Shown here: positions 37,601 to 39,269 of the stretch, piece after piece | Layout of the letters: each line of letters opens with the position of its first letter | How positions within the stretch are numbered: position 1 is the stretch's first letter | Origin: Luidia sarsii | Lineage: Eukaryota; Echinodermata; Asteroidea; Paxillosida; Luidiidae | Assembly (NCBI GenBank): GCA_949987565.1 | Contig: OX465103.1 | Location: 26,080,725 to 26,144,724 of the forward strand | Length of the DNA stretch: 64,000 nt | Direction of reading: 5' to 3' | Made by a program: the position numbers and the translations under genes | Notes under the pieces: generated by a model | What the model saw: the letters and a program-made list of their open reading frames with translations, nothing else | What the model was told of the DNA's origin: nothing | The model's database searches: none

Positions 37601-37737
37601 CCCCCCGAGCCTAAGGACTCTCGCGGCGTAAGAGGCTGGGTTGTTCTCTTAAACTTACCGAAGAGAGCGTGTACCCCGCTCGCTAGGAAGCAGATGGGGA
37701 GCAGGAGGAGCAGGAGGAGACGGTAAGACGTCCCCAT
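65..37737 (-). CDS. Large secreted multidomain protein gene (overview of 26 joined exons, 3' incomplete)
   Basis: Twenty-six exons join in frame (start codon at 37737-37735) into at least 1757 residues. Exons, in transcript order: 37737-37659, 34821-34746, 31121-31024, 27660-27209, 26653-26375, 24712-24482, 23910-23724, 22540-22427, 21856-21666, 20545-20303, 18993-18733, 17721-17212, 16390-16093, 14842-14640, 13232-13113, 11346-11125, 10132-9980, 9465-9159, 8182-7918, 7306-7135, 6281-6062, 5863-5688, 3453-3325, 2350-2182, 1022-944, 102-65. Domain order is signal peptide, Cys-rich plus EGF-like, cadherin-like with a terminal RRKR site, seven DUF11-like modules, two beta-rich exons, F5/8 type C, then an unidentified Cys-containing domain. 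All junction phases agree, except that exon 10 needs a weak donor. An extracellular adhesion or matrix role is inferred from the domains. No transmembrane segment is visible, but the C-terminus lies off the window. I do not recognise an orthologue. Confidence 0.85.
403..763. mobile_element. Inverted-repeat element (TAAAGCCCCTACACAACATT family)
   Basis: About 361 bp bounded by TAAAGCCCCTACACAACATT and its reverse complement. A related copy in the opposite orientation lies at about 26740-27065, and divergent copies near 2920-3110, 11580-11720, 29140-29308 and 35707-36052. No coding capacity; a nonautonomous DNA transposon. It occupies most of the intron between exons 25 and 26. Confidence 0.75.
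944..1022 (-). CDS. Exon 25: start of an unidentified Cys-containing domain
   Basis: Residues 1719-1744: DYPYYERGFLIEPSTGSVYV then CILEYI. Supported by a CCGTTTAG acceptor after a pyrimidine tract, by a GAT codon formed across the junction with exon 24, and by a GTACGT donor that gives phase 2 to match exon 26. Reading on instead reaches a TAA at 828-826, so a terminal exon is the alternative. No family recognised. Confidence 0.6.
1044..1130 (+). mobile_element. Penelope-type tail fragment
   Basis: Matches the left arm of the palindrome at 38309-38532 (TATAGGAAGGTTTGCGGTGA ... GGTTCTGAAAAGAACCTGAG). It ends about 22 bases upstream of the exon 25 acceptor, so part of that exon's upstream sequence comes from or abuts a mobile element. 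Confidence 0.65.
1432..1850. repeat. Tandem duplication of about 215 bp
   Basis: The segments starting near 1432 and 1652 share GAATCTGAA, then CTTTCCAGA(A/G)ATCACGGCTTG, TTTTGATAGCACAA and AAGCGTTTTA in the same order, with scattered differences. A diverged two-copy duplication in intron 24. Confidence 0.65.
1920..2171. mobile_element. GTGACC-family MITE with ATAT target duplication
   Basis: Begins GTGACCCGGCACAGCATAAT and ends with TTGTGCCGGGTCAC; ATAT flanks both sides. Internally deleted relative to the ~470-bp copies. Its right end lies about ten bases from the exon 24 donor at 2182. Confidence 0.85.
2182..2350 (-). CDS. Exon 24: F5/8 type C domain, end
   Basis: Residues 1663-1718: TFENNYNGSTAMNTIPSPFN, GAYFRIRPQSHAENTSFPLM, RFELYGC. 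The A-x-Y-h-R-h-x-P ... h-R-h-E-L-x-G-C ending closes the domain, pairing its Cys with the first Cys of exon 22. Phase 1 exit at GTGAGT. The domain family usually binds phospholipid or glycan, so surface attachment is plausible. Confidence 0.93.
2460..2765. repeat. (GGCAGA)n microsatellite
   Basis: About 300 bp of GGCAGA hexamers with GACAGA and GGTAGA variants, flanked by GA-rich sequence from about 2365 to 2800. Gives long spurious open frames on both strands. Confidence 0.95.
3325..3453 (-). CDS. Exon 23: F5/8 type C domain, middle
   Basis: Residues 1620-1662: VRFGGLHRFSAVKMQMGFNT, then TTYELSFSEDGIVWHDYDQ. It reads straight on from YLE in exon 22. The 'V-x-x-Y-x-h-x-x-S-x-D-G-x-x-W' core is diagnostic of the family. 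Phase 0 at both ends. Confidence 0.93.
3484..3927. mobile_element. Inverted-repeat element (CAGCGTGTTTCTACTGA)
   Basis: About 444 bp with termini CAGCGTGTTTCTACTGA and TCAGTAGAAACACGCTG. The interior repeats GTGTTTCTACT-like motifs at about 3569, 3731 and 3846. Noncoding. Lies in the intron between exons 22 and 23, about 30 bp upstream of the exon 23 acceptor. Confidence 0.7.
4065..4247. mobile_element. 183-bp MITE, copy 1
   Basis: Terminal inverted repeats of about 46 bp starting CGCAGTGGCTGTTGTTACGG, two mismatches between the arms. A nearly identical element lies at 17867-18049. No coding capacity. Confidence 0.85.
4741..4826 (+). mobile_element. tRNA-derived SINE head (family 2)
   Basis: GGATAGCTCAGATGG (A-box-like) and GGTTCAAGTCCTGG (B-box-like) at tRNA spacing, followed by TCCAGTCGAAGTTTTCTTTG. 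Sister copies at 16865-16965, 20895-20990, 41735-41840, 60720-60865 and 60975-61070. The anticodon arm is degenerate, so it is not a functional tRNA. Confidence 0.75.
4838..5640. mobile_element. GTGACC-family MITE carrying a nested insertion, ATTT target duplication
   Basis: Starts GTGACCCGGTACAGCATAAT and ends ACCGGGTCAC; flanked by ATTT on both sides. Interrupted near its right end by the element at 5262-5631. Lies in the intron between exons 22 and 23. Confidence 0.85.
5262..5631. mobile_element. Nested element with ~65-bp inverted repeats and telomere-like interior, CCGG target duplication
   Basis: Ends TGTCCTGCCAAAAAGTGTCC and its imperfect complement GGACACTATTTGGCATGACA; the arms pair for about 65 bp down to CTGATCGCTGATTGG. 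The interior (5333-5452) is TTAGGG-like. CCGG is duplicated at 5258-5261 and 5632-5635, and removing the element restores the MITE terminus. Confidence 0.85.
5688..5863 (-). CDS. Exon 22: F5/8 type C domain, first third
   Basis: Residues 1561-1619 start with CFDVLGIEHPNMINDCQFGA, then SNSGWAPAARDMKPYKGNDYLE. This is the canonical discoidin opening (C-x-x-x-L-G-h-x-x-x-x-I-x-D-x-Q-h-x-A-S-S, R-L-N ... W ... YLE). Phase 1 in, phase 0 out. Confidence 0.93.
6062..6281 (-). CDS. Exon 21: beta-rich segment before the discoidin domain
   Basis: Residues 1488-1560: FAEMYFTDDFSMWFNISMDP, then TTVPLEMVYYKRDGRDSDGN and TETLIIDMTFLTE. No family recognised. The alternating hydrophobic pattern suggests another beta-sandwich, perhaps the partner half of exon 20. 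Phase 0 in, phase 1 out at GTAAGA. Confidence 0.75.
6285..6690. repeat. GA-rich (GGGAGA-type) tract
   Basis: Purine-only sequence on the plus strand with GGGAGAGAGG-type repeats, just upstream of the exon 21 acceptor in transcript direction. The remaining part of the intron (6690-7134) has no feature I recognise. Confidence 0.9.
7135..7306 (-). CDS. Exon 20: DUF11-like strand segment
   Basis: Residues 1430-1487: DLVLTELSFRHTNLSTSHAY, GVVVYLMLPYYLDIDDQVEI. The 'hxHT-x-x-S-x-x-A-Y-x-V-x-V-x-h-x-L-P' pattern is the segment most like bacterial DUF11 repeats. One Cys. Phase 2 in, phase 0 out at GTGAGT. Confidence 0.75.
7500..7733. mobile_element. Penelope-type tails, palindromic pair plus one extra copy
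   Basis: Contains GCCTGACGTTTCGATCC and, after a short spacer, AGGTCCTGCTAGGATCGAAA in opposite orientation, then a third decayed copy near 7673-7733. Same tail as on the coding copy at 57590-58868. Confidence 0.7.
7918..8182 (-). CDS. Exon 19: module 7, B half and extension
   Basis: Residues 1342-1429: EDDQILLSVEVLLADHPDLF and DGAEVEFNVTFEYSLARKTR form the B half. About 30 further residues (DERPEIVYNLTMPEYDPEIT) follow that are absent from other modules. Phase 1 in, phase 2 out, breaking the phase-0 pattern at the end of the array. Confidence 0.8.
8330..8880. repeat. CT-rich low-complexity tract
   Basis: CTCCCT-type pyrimidine sequence on the plus strand with little else, in the intron between exons 18 and 19. 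Confidence 0.9.
8912..9112. repeat. (CT)n microsatellite with C-run
   Basis: CTCTCT repeats with a run of C near 8941-8954. Ends about 50 bases from the exon 18 donor. Confidence 0.9.
9159..9465 (-). CDS. Exon 18: module 7, A half and start of B
   Basis: Residues 1240-1341: TFEIFPPAENVVMTIGSKVT, YQVQITTPAMSTPMKVNVSL, ISDIRLEWVGTNYACHH, then TALVDLGVLTNHG. Here the usual Cys before the strand is replaced (LTISD instead of L-x-V-C-x), while the N-Y-A-C turn is kept. Phase 0 in, phase 1 out, same exit position as exons 8 and 13. Confidence 0.85.
9560..9600 (-). mobile_element. SINE tail remnant
   Basis: AGATATAACATGATGTTTGC is the reverse complement of the tail that follows the SINE heads at 24960-25166. 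The rest of this intron (9600-9979) shows nothing I recognise. Confidence 0.5.
9980..10132 (-). CDS. Exon 17: module 6, end of B
   Basis: Residues 1189-1239: VRVQLVVRLENNATVQEMDQ, LWVSAAVTLNDNNEYYVTAS, FNATNDDLYSE. Two N-x-T sequons. Phase 0 at both ends; CTGCAG acceptor, GTGGGC donor. Confidence 0.8.
10510..11095. repeat. GACAGA / GAGA microsatellite
   Basis: Long tract of GACAGA, GAGAGA and AACGAGAAAGAGAGA units. It ends about 30 bases from the exon 16 donor. Confidence 0.93.
11125..11346 (-). CDS. Exon 16: module 6, end of A and start of B
   Basis: Residues 1115-1188: TTVCEARQIASGWNVPC (conserved C-x-A ... W-N-x-P-C turn), then AFMDLGAVANMYPSGSD. Phase 0 at both ends. A plus-strand GA repeat begins close to the donor. 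Confidence 0.85.
11466..11512. repeat. T-run / G-run junction
   Basis: Two T runs followed by 13 G, the reverse complement of the C-run/A-run junctions near 29499, 37469, 47178 and 57490. Confidence 0.85.
12583..13051. mobile_element. GTGACC-family MITE, full length (469 bp), AAAT target duplication
   Basis: Starts GTGACCCGGCACAACGACAT, ends ATTATGCTGTGCCGGGTCAC, with AAAT on both sides. Orientation is inverted relative to the copy at 28494. Ends about 60 bp from exon 15. Confidence 0.9.
13113..13232 (-). CDS. Exon 15: module 6, first part of A
   Basis: Residues 1075-1114: TEIPVVRLTKLNGESMVTIG, then GSVVFNLDIYVPYGTLSKYK. Matches the opening of the A half (V-T-I-G-G-S-V, V-P-x-G-T). Phase 0 at both ends, GACAG acceptor, GTAAGC donor. 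This module has an intron inside the A half that the others lack. Confidence 0.8.
13793..13870 (+). mobile_element. Penelope-type tail fragment
   Basis: GAAAGGTCCTGCTAGGATC followed by AAAACGTCAGGCCCT and the TTTTAGTCAGTGAGCAG sequence seen after other tails. Confidence 0.65.
14219..14602. repeat. 12-bp minisatellite (GATGAAAACTTA)
   Basis: More than 30 tandem GATGAAAACTTC/TTA units with GACAACTTA and CCTA variants. Ends about 40 bp before exon 14's donor side. Codes for nothing credible. Confidence 0.95.
14640..14842 (-). CDS. Exon 14: module 5, B half
   Basis: Residues 1007-1074: DIPILDADDNKMVVQVVVKL, EDPAIPSSNLTEPDVQEFEV, then the strands TVKAGTTHLYTVPKSIYVDV. N-x-S/T sites (e.g. SNLT) are compatible with secretion. 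Phase 1 in, phase 0 out at GTAAGG. Confidence 0.8.
15180..16060. repeat. Minisatellite carrying repeated CRE and E-box motifs
   Basis: Units of about 75-90 bp, each with CTCTGACGTCATCA and, about 45 bp on, GGGTCACGTG. I count eight TGACGTCA palindromes and about seven CACGTG cores. A hairpin element at about 15525-15775 splits the array. It lies in the intron between exons 13 and 14; the last unit ends close to the exon 13 donor. Confidence 0.85.
15525..15775. mobile_element. Hairpin element (ACCCGGCTTAGGCTC...AGCCGGGTTTT)
   Basis: Inverted repeats AAACCCGGCTTAGGCTC and GAAGCCTAAGCCGGGTTTT around an A/T-rich middle. Related copies near 27750-27985, 31790-32015 and 45145-45365. Confidence 0.7.
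16093..16390 (-). CDS. Exon 13: module 5, A half and start of B
   Basis: Residues 908-1006: DDEDPQFGLTLVAGQ, LSVCRTHLVRAGRNLPC, then RAVLDIGPVKNVG. Phase 0 in, phase 1 out at GTAAGG. The exit lies directly after the D-I-G-P-V-K-N-V-G motif, homologous to the exits of exons 8 and 18. Confidence 0.85.
16498..16672. mobile_element. Penelope-type tails in palindrome
   Basis: AGTGGGCCTGACGTTTCG ... CTTTCTCAAAGGCAGAG, then the same sequence inverted, then the single downstream sequence TTTTAGTCAGTAAGCAGTTT. Upstream of exon 13. Confidence 0.75.
16865..16965 (-). mobile_element. tRNA-derived SINE head (family 2)
   Basis: Minus-strand A box (TAGCTCAGATGG) and B-box-like GGTTCAAGTCC with flanking AGTTTTCTTTGCC, as at 4741-4826. 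In the intron between exons 12 and 13. Confidence 0.7.
17212..17721 (-). CDS. Exon 12: complete module 4 in one exon
   Basis: Residues 738-907, 510 nt. The whole A+B module is uninterrupted: FNVCRTEVVRIGPSFHC (A half) followed by LVDLGVVTNSLEPGDPAAEG, then VSLQWLDHPDLTDGQTVTVA and LYGPSGTWSGTLDYTIDFGE. Phase 0 at both ends. GC-rich relative to the flanking introns. It is the only module without an internal intron, so it defines the module length (170 residues). Confidence 0.85.
17867..18049. mobile_element. 183-bp MITE, copy 2
   Basis: Same length and sequence as 4065-4247, with one mismatch between its ~46-bp terminal repeats. No obvious target duplication could be fixed. A short TATACCTTTCTG tandem follows. 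Confidence 0.85.
18335..18648 (+). mobile_element. Penelope-type 3' region, truncated copy
   Basis: GCAGCTTTCTGATAATCCTT followed by CTTTGATCTTTCCCC-type pyrimidine repeats and the GGTCCTGCTAG tail, collinear with 58494-58810. Inserted between exons 11 and 12. Confidence 0.8.
18733..18993 (-). CDS. Exon 11: module 3, B half
   Basis: Residues 651-737: FVRFDFGGITNLARRGETGD, then LLVTAELRADHPSVANGVGV and VGVRYTMSGSNLLWVSDATI. This is a clear B-half sequence. Phase 0 at both ends, CTCTCAG acceptor, GTGAGC donor. A long GA tract on the plus strand starts about 20 nt upstream of the acceptor, giving an extended pyrimidine tract in the transcript. Confidence 0.85.
19019..19640. repeat. (GA)n microsatellite
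   Basis: Long GA tract grading to GGGAGA, GATAGA variants; begins about 25 bases from the exon 11 acceptor and gives the transcript a very long pyrimidine tract there. Confidence 0.93.
19985..20195 (-). mobile_element. tRNA-derived SINE (family 1)
   Basis: Minus-strand head with TGGTCAAGTGGTTAAGACG (A box region) and GGTTCGAATCCCGCC (B box), followed by the family tail. Compare 24960-25166 and 38640-38815. Confidence 0.75.
20303..20545 (-). CDS. Exon 10: module 3, A half
   Basis: Residues 570-650: YAVSIGGSVGLVVTIDVPVG with TTAEYVVEMSMPY, then IMTVCRAEVIHVGYNIPC. This is the best example of the A-half consensus (V-x-h-G-G-S-V, h-P-x-G-T-T, C-x-A-x-V-h-x-V-G-x-N-x-x-C). The acceptor is CTCAAG. 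The 3' edge is uncertain: only GAG|GTCGGT (end 20303) keeps phase 0 with exon 11, whereas the alternative GTATAG donor at 20299 gives a frame that stops. Confidence 0.75.
20895..20990 (+). mobile_element. tRNA-derived SINE head (family 2)
   Basis: CTGGATAGCTCAGATGG and TCGGGTCCAAGTCCTGGTCC, then AGTTTTCTTTGTC. Plus strand, in the intron between exons 9 and 10. Confidence 0.7.
21178..21562. mobile_element. Inverted-repeat element with TTAGGG-like interior
   Basis: Ends TATGACGCTTAACCACCGTC and its near-complement ACGGTGGTTAAGTGTCATA. The interior 21260-21425 is irregular TTAGGG/GGATTA repeat, as in 5262-5631. A (GAAT)n microsatellite lies at 21461-21490. Confidence 0.65.
21666..21856 (-). CDS. 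Exon 9: module 2, B half
   Basis: Residues 506-569: LRDNNLDGASNTLSTEAVVY, then LDSPDLVNEGAYWLGVVVT, the 'hP-D-L-V-x-G/N' pattern shared with other B halves. Phase 1 in, phase 0 out at GTGAGT, closing module 2. Confidence 0.8.
21964..22148. mobile_element. Hairpin element (ATGAAGGCTTAGGCTCGGG family)
   Basis: AAATGAAGGCTTAGGCTCGG and its near-complement CGAACCTAAGCCTTCATTTT bound about 185 bp. Copies at about 32736-32992 and 61592-61848. Confidence 0.7.
22427..22540 (-). CDS. Exon 8: module 2, A-B junction
   Basis: Residues 468-505: GDNYACVPDEMPRYS completes the A half (turn and second Cys), then ILARLDFGKVVNTG opens the B half. Phase 1 in and phase 1 out. The exit intron after V-N-T-G sits at the same codon position as the exit introns of exons 13 and 18. 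Confidence 0.8.
23724..23910 (-). CDS. Exon 7: module 2, A half
   Basis: Residues 406-467: TMNISGPSYMTAKSSAIFH, ELVLTNHVTDFVVDVVAEE and IMKVCDLQLTGKG, the same strand order as other A halves with the conserved Cys before the G-x-N-Y-A-C turn. Starts in phase 0 and exits in phase 1 at GTATAG, unlike module 1. Confidence 0.8.
24005..24265. repeat. Minisatellite (TTAGATCTGCAGTGGAT)
   Basis: About a dozen diverged units with AGATCTGCAG cores between exons 6 and 7. The rest of this intron up to 24480 has no recognisable feature. Confidence 0.85.
24482..24712 (-). CDS. Exon 6: module 1, second half (B)
   Basis: Residues 329-405. Carries the B-half signature VVLDLGAVTNSG, then DDQKSKINIEFGAVLQ, then YAVSAGVTYGSE and VWVGQTVL. 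The L/F-D-L/F-G-x-V/I-T-N motif is the clearest repeat marker in this protein. Phase 0 at both ends, TTCCGACAG acceptor, GTGAGT donor. Confidence 0.85.
24755..25166 (+). mobile_element. tRNA-derived SINE (family 1), partial plus full copy in tandem
   Basis: A truncated copy (B box GGTTCGAATCCCGCC near 24765, tail to about 24915) is followed by a full copy from about 24964, with TGGTCCAGTGGTTAAGACG, the same B box near 25018 and tail ending GTTATATCTATGA. The shared tail after the tRNA-like head shows it is a SINE and not a tRNA gene. Confidence 0.8.
25523..26118. mobile_element. Minisatellite bounded by 20-bp inverted repeats
   Basis: GCGATTTCCGCGGCTCGTTG at the left and CAACGAGCCGCGGAAATCGC at the right enclose about 17 units of a roughly 33-bp repeat (GACTAGTGGGCGAGTTGGC). 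Both ends are exact complements. Lies in the intron between exons 5 and 6. Confidence 0.85.
26375..26653 (-). CDS. Exon 5: module 1, first half (A)
   Basis: Residues 236-328. It has the A-half signature seen in every module: a beta-strand stretch with VKIGERVPLRLTLWLP, then TVELLTPYAAS, then LTICDPWFAHVGSNYA. Phase 0 at both ends. The pattern 'G-x-x-V-x-Y/L ... P-x-G/T-T ... P ... hVG-x-N' resembles bacterial DUF11-type surface repeats; this family assignment is an inference. Confidence 0.8.
26740..27065. mobile_element. Inverted-repeat element, reverse copy of 403-763
   Basis: Collinear in reverse with 403-763, e.g. TGAGACGTAAACGATTTCTT and GCAGAAATATTTCAGTG. Lies between exons 4 and 5. Confidence 0.7.
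27209..27660 (-). CDS. Exon 4: cadherin-like domain ending in a furin-type site
   Basis: Residues 85-235 form one cadherin-like repeat: a PVFQKQTIAVEV strand, RAEDPDAD (matching the A-x-D-x-D calcium motif), VLYSIEEGNE, then LFMIDPKSGEL. A Cys cluster (RCSASDSCPC) follows the calcium motif. The DRE-type motif is not obvious and the second half is low-complexity (Gly, Arg, Ser), so it may be divergent. The exon ends SRRKRS; RRKR at residues 231-234 fits the furin consensus R-x-K/R-R, as at the end of a cadherin propeptide. GC content is well above the surrounding introns. The phase-0 exit opens the repeat array. Confidence 0.85.
27724..28150. repeat. 427-bp duplicated segment, copy 1
   Basis: Nearly identical to 31764-32190, starting GTGACAGTAATAGGCACTTT. 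Contains the ACCCGGCTTAGG hairpin element followed by the beginning of a GTGACC-family MITE at the same joint (AAAATAT|GTGACCCAGC). Confidence 0.85.
28056..28284. mobile_element. GTGACC-family MITE, right end truncated
   Basis: GTGACCCAGCACAGCATAAT through GGTGGGATATTCC; the terminal GGTCAC is lost. Confidence 0.75.
28464..29308. mobile_element. Inverted-repeat element interrupted by a nested MITE
   Basis: Left end AAAGGCCAATACAACATTAT and right end CCCAATGTTGTATTGGACCT match the ends of the element at 35707-36052. The GTGACC-family copy at 28494-28960 sits inside it. Confidence 0.7.
28494..28960. mobile_element. GTGACC-family MITE, full length, AAAT target duplication
   Basis: GTGACCCGGCACAGCATAAT to TTGTTGTGCCGGGTCAC, flanked by AAAT. 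Nested in the element at 28464-29308, so it is the younger insertion. Confidence 0.88.
29499..29525. repeat. C-run / A-run junction
   Basis: About 14 C followed by 11 A. The surrounding region 29310-30400 holds no gene or repeat I can identify. Confidence 0.8.
30418..30634. mobile_element. Penelope-type tails, three copies
   Basis: A forward tail, an inverted tail and a second forward tail (GGTCCTGCTAGGATCGAAAC) with the TTTAGTCAGTAAGCAGTTTG sequence at the right. In the intron between exons 3 and 4. Confidence 0.75.
30690..30885. repeat. Repeat shared with 31300-31500 in inverted orientation
   Basis: GGCCTCTTGTCAAAAAGATC and the sequence to CACTCAACCGATGATC recur inverted at about 31305-31495, flanking exon 3 on both sides. 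Confidence 0.7.
31024..31121 (-). CDS. Exon 3: EGF-like domain
   Basis: Residues 52-84 include CYHGKCSESTGECLC followed by CWTGDHCD. The C-x4-C-x6-C-x-C-x2-C-x5-C spacing and the C-W-T-G-x-x-C ending are those of the C-terminal part of an EGF-like domain. CTTCGCAG acceptor, GTGAGT donor, phase 1 exit. With exon 2 it forms a Cys-rich N-terminal head. Confidence 0.85.
31764..32190. repeat. 427-bp duplicated segment, copy 2
   Basis: Matches 27724-28150 with a few substitutions, about 4 kb away, on the other side of exon 3. The following MITE part (32097-32321) differs after the shared stretch. Confidence 0.85.
32097..32321. mobile_element. GTGACC-family MITE, truncated
   Basis: GTGACCCAGCACAGCATAAT to GGTGGGATATTTC; lacks the right terminus. 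Confidence 0.75.
32736..32992. mobile_element. Hairpin element (ATGAAGGCTTAGGCTCGGG family)
   Basis: GGACGTTTACGAAATGAAGG at the left, CCTTCATTTCGTAAACGGCC at the right. Same family as 21964-22148. The stretch 32993-33590 shows nothing recognised. Confidence 0.75.
33597..33785. mobile_element. Penelope-type tails in palindrome
   Basis: Inverted tail, short spacer, forward tail with a 3-nt insertion (CTATAATGATCGAAACG), then TTTTTAGTCAGTAATTAAGC. Confidence 0.75.
34222..34622 (+). pseudogene. LINE reverse-transcriptase 3' end with (TTA)n tail
   Basis: The reading frame includes YYKPGRCLRSSDTYLLAVP and GERAFSHAGSTLWNVL, then FKSSLKTLFV, a C-terminal signature common in CR1/Rex/L2-type LINE polyproteins. 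It is followed by AAGCGCCTTGAGCGTCTT and GGCGCTCTAGAAATG and a (TTA)n repeat, the expected 3' end. The 5' part is missing: a dead truncated insertion in the intron between exons 2 and 3. Confidence 0.8.
34746..34821 (-). CDS. Exon 2: short Cys-containing linker
   Basis: A 76-nt exon found from splice signals (TTTACAG acceptor, GTAAGT donor) and phase, since exon 1 cannot join exon 3 without a stop. It encodes residues 27-51, including SICRRKVKSECDLGICE, with three cysteines. It carries phase 1 to phase 2 and restores the EGF frame in exon 3. It is too short to classify alone; it may be the first part of an EGF-like module. Confidence 0.75.
35130..35385. repeat. Inverted repeat with AAAAAGAGTGAA motifs
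   Basis: AAAAGAGTGAA-type motifs on the left and TTCACTCTTTTT-type motifs on the right occur several times around a central GGAGCCTTAATAATGG. Probably an old hairpin element. Confidence 0.5.
35707..36052. mobile_element. Inverted-repeat element (AAAGGCCCTACA...TGTATTGGGCCTT)
   Basis: Ends pair through AAGGCCC and CAACATTGG. Interior matches 29140-29308 (AAGTACAGCATC, GACCATTTACAAACT). Confidence 0.65.
36703..37173. mobile_element. GTGACC-family MITE, full length, CTAT target duplication
   Basis: GTGACCCGGCACAGCATAAC to TCGCTGTGCCGGGTCAC, flanked by CTAT on both sides. In the first intron of the multidomain gene. Confidence 0.9.
37469..37491. repeat. C-run / A-run junction
   Basis: Eleven C followed by ten or more A. 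About 160 bp from the exon 1 donor. Confidence 0.8.
37659..37737 (-). CDS. Exon 1: start codon and signal peptide
   Basis: ATG at 37737-37735 is preceded two codons upstream by an in-frame TAG, so this is the first possible start in its frame. It encodes MGTSYR, then a run of seven leucines and PICFLASGVHA: a short polar start, a hydrophobic core and a small-residue cleavage region, which is a textbook signal peptide. The exon ends in phase 1 at a GTAAGT donor. The protein should enter the secretory pathway. Confidence 0.85.
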
Positions 37738-37842
37738 CGTCTACAGTTGGCTGGTCGGCTTCCTCAGAAAAGTCCGCAGCCGGTGGGTGTACCCATCTCC
37801 GGCCGGGCCTTAAAAAAGAGAGAAAAACCTCCCACAAGTCTG

Positions 37843-37908
37843 GTGTATATAGATCCGTCCGCGCGTTGGGCACGCACAAGCCAGACGCGCGTGTATATAT
37901 ATATAGGG
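37843..37908 (-). promoter_or_regulatory. Candidate TATA-type promoter of the multidomain gene
   Basis: Two TATA-like stretches lie on the minus strand about 110 and 160 bases upstream of the start codon: a TATATATATA run near 37894-37905 and a CTATATAC near 37845-37852. CG-rich sequence separates them. The position is reasonable for a core promoter, but there is no transcript evidence and AT repeats are common here. Confidence 0.3.
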
Positions 37909-38308
37909 AGATCCAACGCCGAGGGGAAAGAAATAATGTCTCCGAGAGTCGAAGTCGTTGGGTGCCGACGAGGGTCTGGTAGCGGGTGAGAAGTGGCGCA
38001 GATGCCCGCATAAGCCAGCAGTGAGAGCAACAGCGACCGTGAAGGGAGAGTGGTGAGGTCCGCAGGGGGTGGGATCGATAGAGTACACAGGGTGAATATC
38101 GACGAATTGCATTGTTACCCGGGTACCGCAGACAATACACAATAGTGAACAGTTTTATTTGTCTCTTTCTCCAAACGCCGCTATAGACTATGGAGTTGAC
38201 GACTGTTTCCAAACACGCTTCGTTGACGGTTGCAGGCAAAGCGCGCGAGCCTGACAAATTAGATCAAGGATAAATAAGACTTGAGACTTTGCATGGTGGG
38301 TGAATCAA

Positions 38309-38532
38309 TATAGGAAGGTTTGCGGTGACACCATGTATCAGGTCTCTTAAAGGAAGAGGTTTGGTTCTGAAAAGAACCTGAGTGGTAACTCGACGTTTCG
38401 ACCAACATCATTCTCCTGATGACGGCCAGGGCATACTGGTCGAAACGTCGAGTTACCACTCGGGTTCTTTTCAGAACCAAACCTCTTCCTTTAAGAGACC
38501 TGATACATGGTGTCACCGCAAACCTTCCTATA
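38309..38532. mobile_element. Penelope-type terminal palindrome with 96-bp arms
   Basis: Arms 38309-38404 and 38437-38532 are reverse complements at 95 of 96 positions, separated by 32 nt. Partial copies occur at 1044-1130 and 47315-47400. The right arm with the spacer contains a hammerhead-ribozyme-like core. It lies in the intergenic region upstream of the multidomain gene. Confidence 0.85.
38416..38449 (+). ncRNA. Candidate hammerhead ribozyme core
   Basis: CTGATGA (38416-38422), a six-pair helix II (GGCCAG 38424-38429 with CTGGTC 38436-38441, loop GGCATA), then GAAA (38442-38445) and CGTC. This is the conserved order of a type I hammerhead with a minimal stem III; one C is unpaired at the base of helix II. 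The flanking GAGTGGTAACTC/GAGTTACCACTC arms could form stem I. Hammerheads are known in Penelope-like elements. Confidence 0.5.
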
Positions 38533-38639
38533 TATATAGATCAAGGATTGCCATTTCGTATCCGGCCCATCAAAGCCAAAAAGGGATTTTTTTTAATGAT
38601 GTGCTATTATAAAAACTCGATAATCAATATGGACCAGCC

Positions 38640-38815
38640 GAGTTAAACTTCAATGGGGGTTTGCCCCTCTTGACGTAATAAGCACCGAGTGCCCAGTGCT
38701 CTGCCCGATGCCTGATTAACACCAAAATAAGTCATGGCAGCTCGGGCGGGATTCGAACCCGCGACTCCCGCTTTCTAGCGCAGACGTCCTAACCATATGA
38801 CCGTCGAGCTGGCAC
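38640..38815 (-). mobile_element. tRNA-derived SINE (family 1)
   Basis: Minus-strand head with TTAGGACGTCTGCGC and B box GGTTCGAATCCCGCC, followed by the CTCGGTGCTTATTACGTCAA tail region. The A-box side abuts the MITE at 38813. Confidence 0.75.
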
Positions 38816-39269
38816 ATCGACATGAGGAATATCCCACCAAAACACCTTTCGAGTAAACAACGCCTGAAGTCAAAGTATTTTCTCAATTCGAAAAAAAAAA
38901 GTTTTTTGTTTTTTTCGTATTCACGGGAAGTTAATGTATTGGAGGATATTATGTCCAAAGGATTTCCGAAATCCGTCTCTAAGTGTTTAAAAAATGAGGA
39001 TTTCGGGGGAGTGTTTGTGTACTGTTTTCATGAAAATGTAAAGTTCCTGCCTTTTTGAATGGCCGCTTTCGAGGAGTTAGAATGGCGCTGCTATATTGTG
39101 TCTGGTGCCAAATCAACGAGCGAAGTCCCTTTGTACTATTTACAACAAAGTTCACACGGAAATAATTTTGATATCATTTGAAAGCTAATGGTATACTCTT
39201 TCACATCATTAGAAAAACTCAAAATCTCAAAGTGAGGGTTATTCCTCATTATGCTGTGCCGGGTCACAT
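38813..39269. mobile_element. GTGACC-family MITE, left end lost
   Basis: CACATCGACATGAGGAATAT through ATTATGCTGTGCCGGGTCAC. The left GTGACCCG is replaced by SINE sequence (GCTGG|CACATCG). From here to 40905 I see no gene or repeat. Confidence 0.8.

Noticed and set aside
37655..38257. 200-residue frame overlapping exon 1
   Set aside because: It is in a different frame from the signal peptide, has no domain and runs through promoter sequence.
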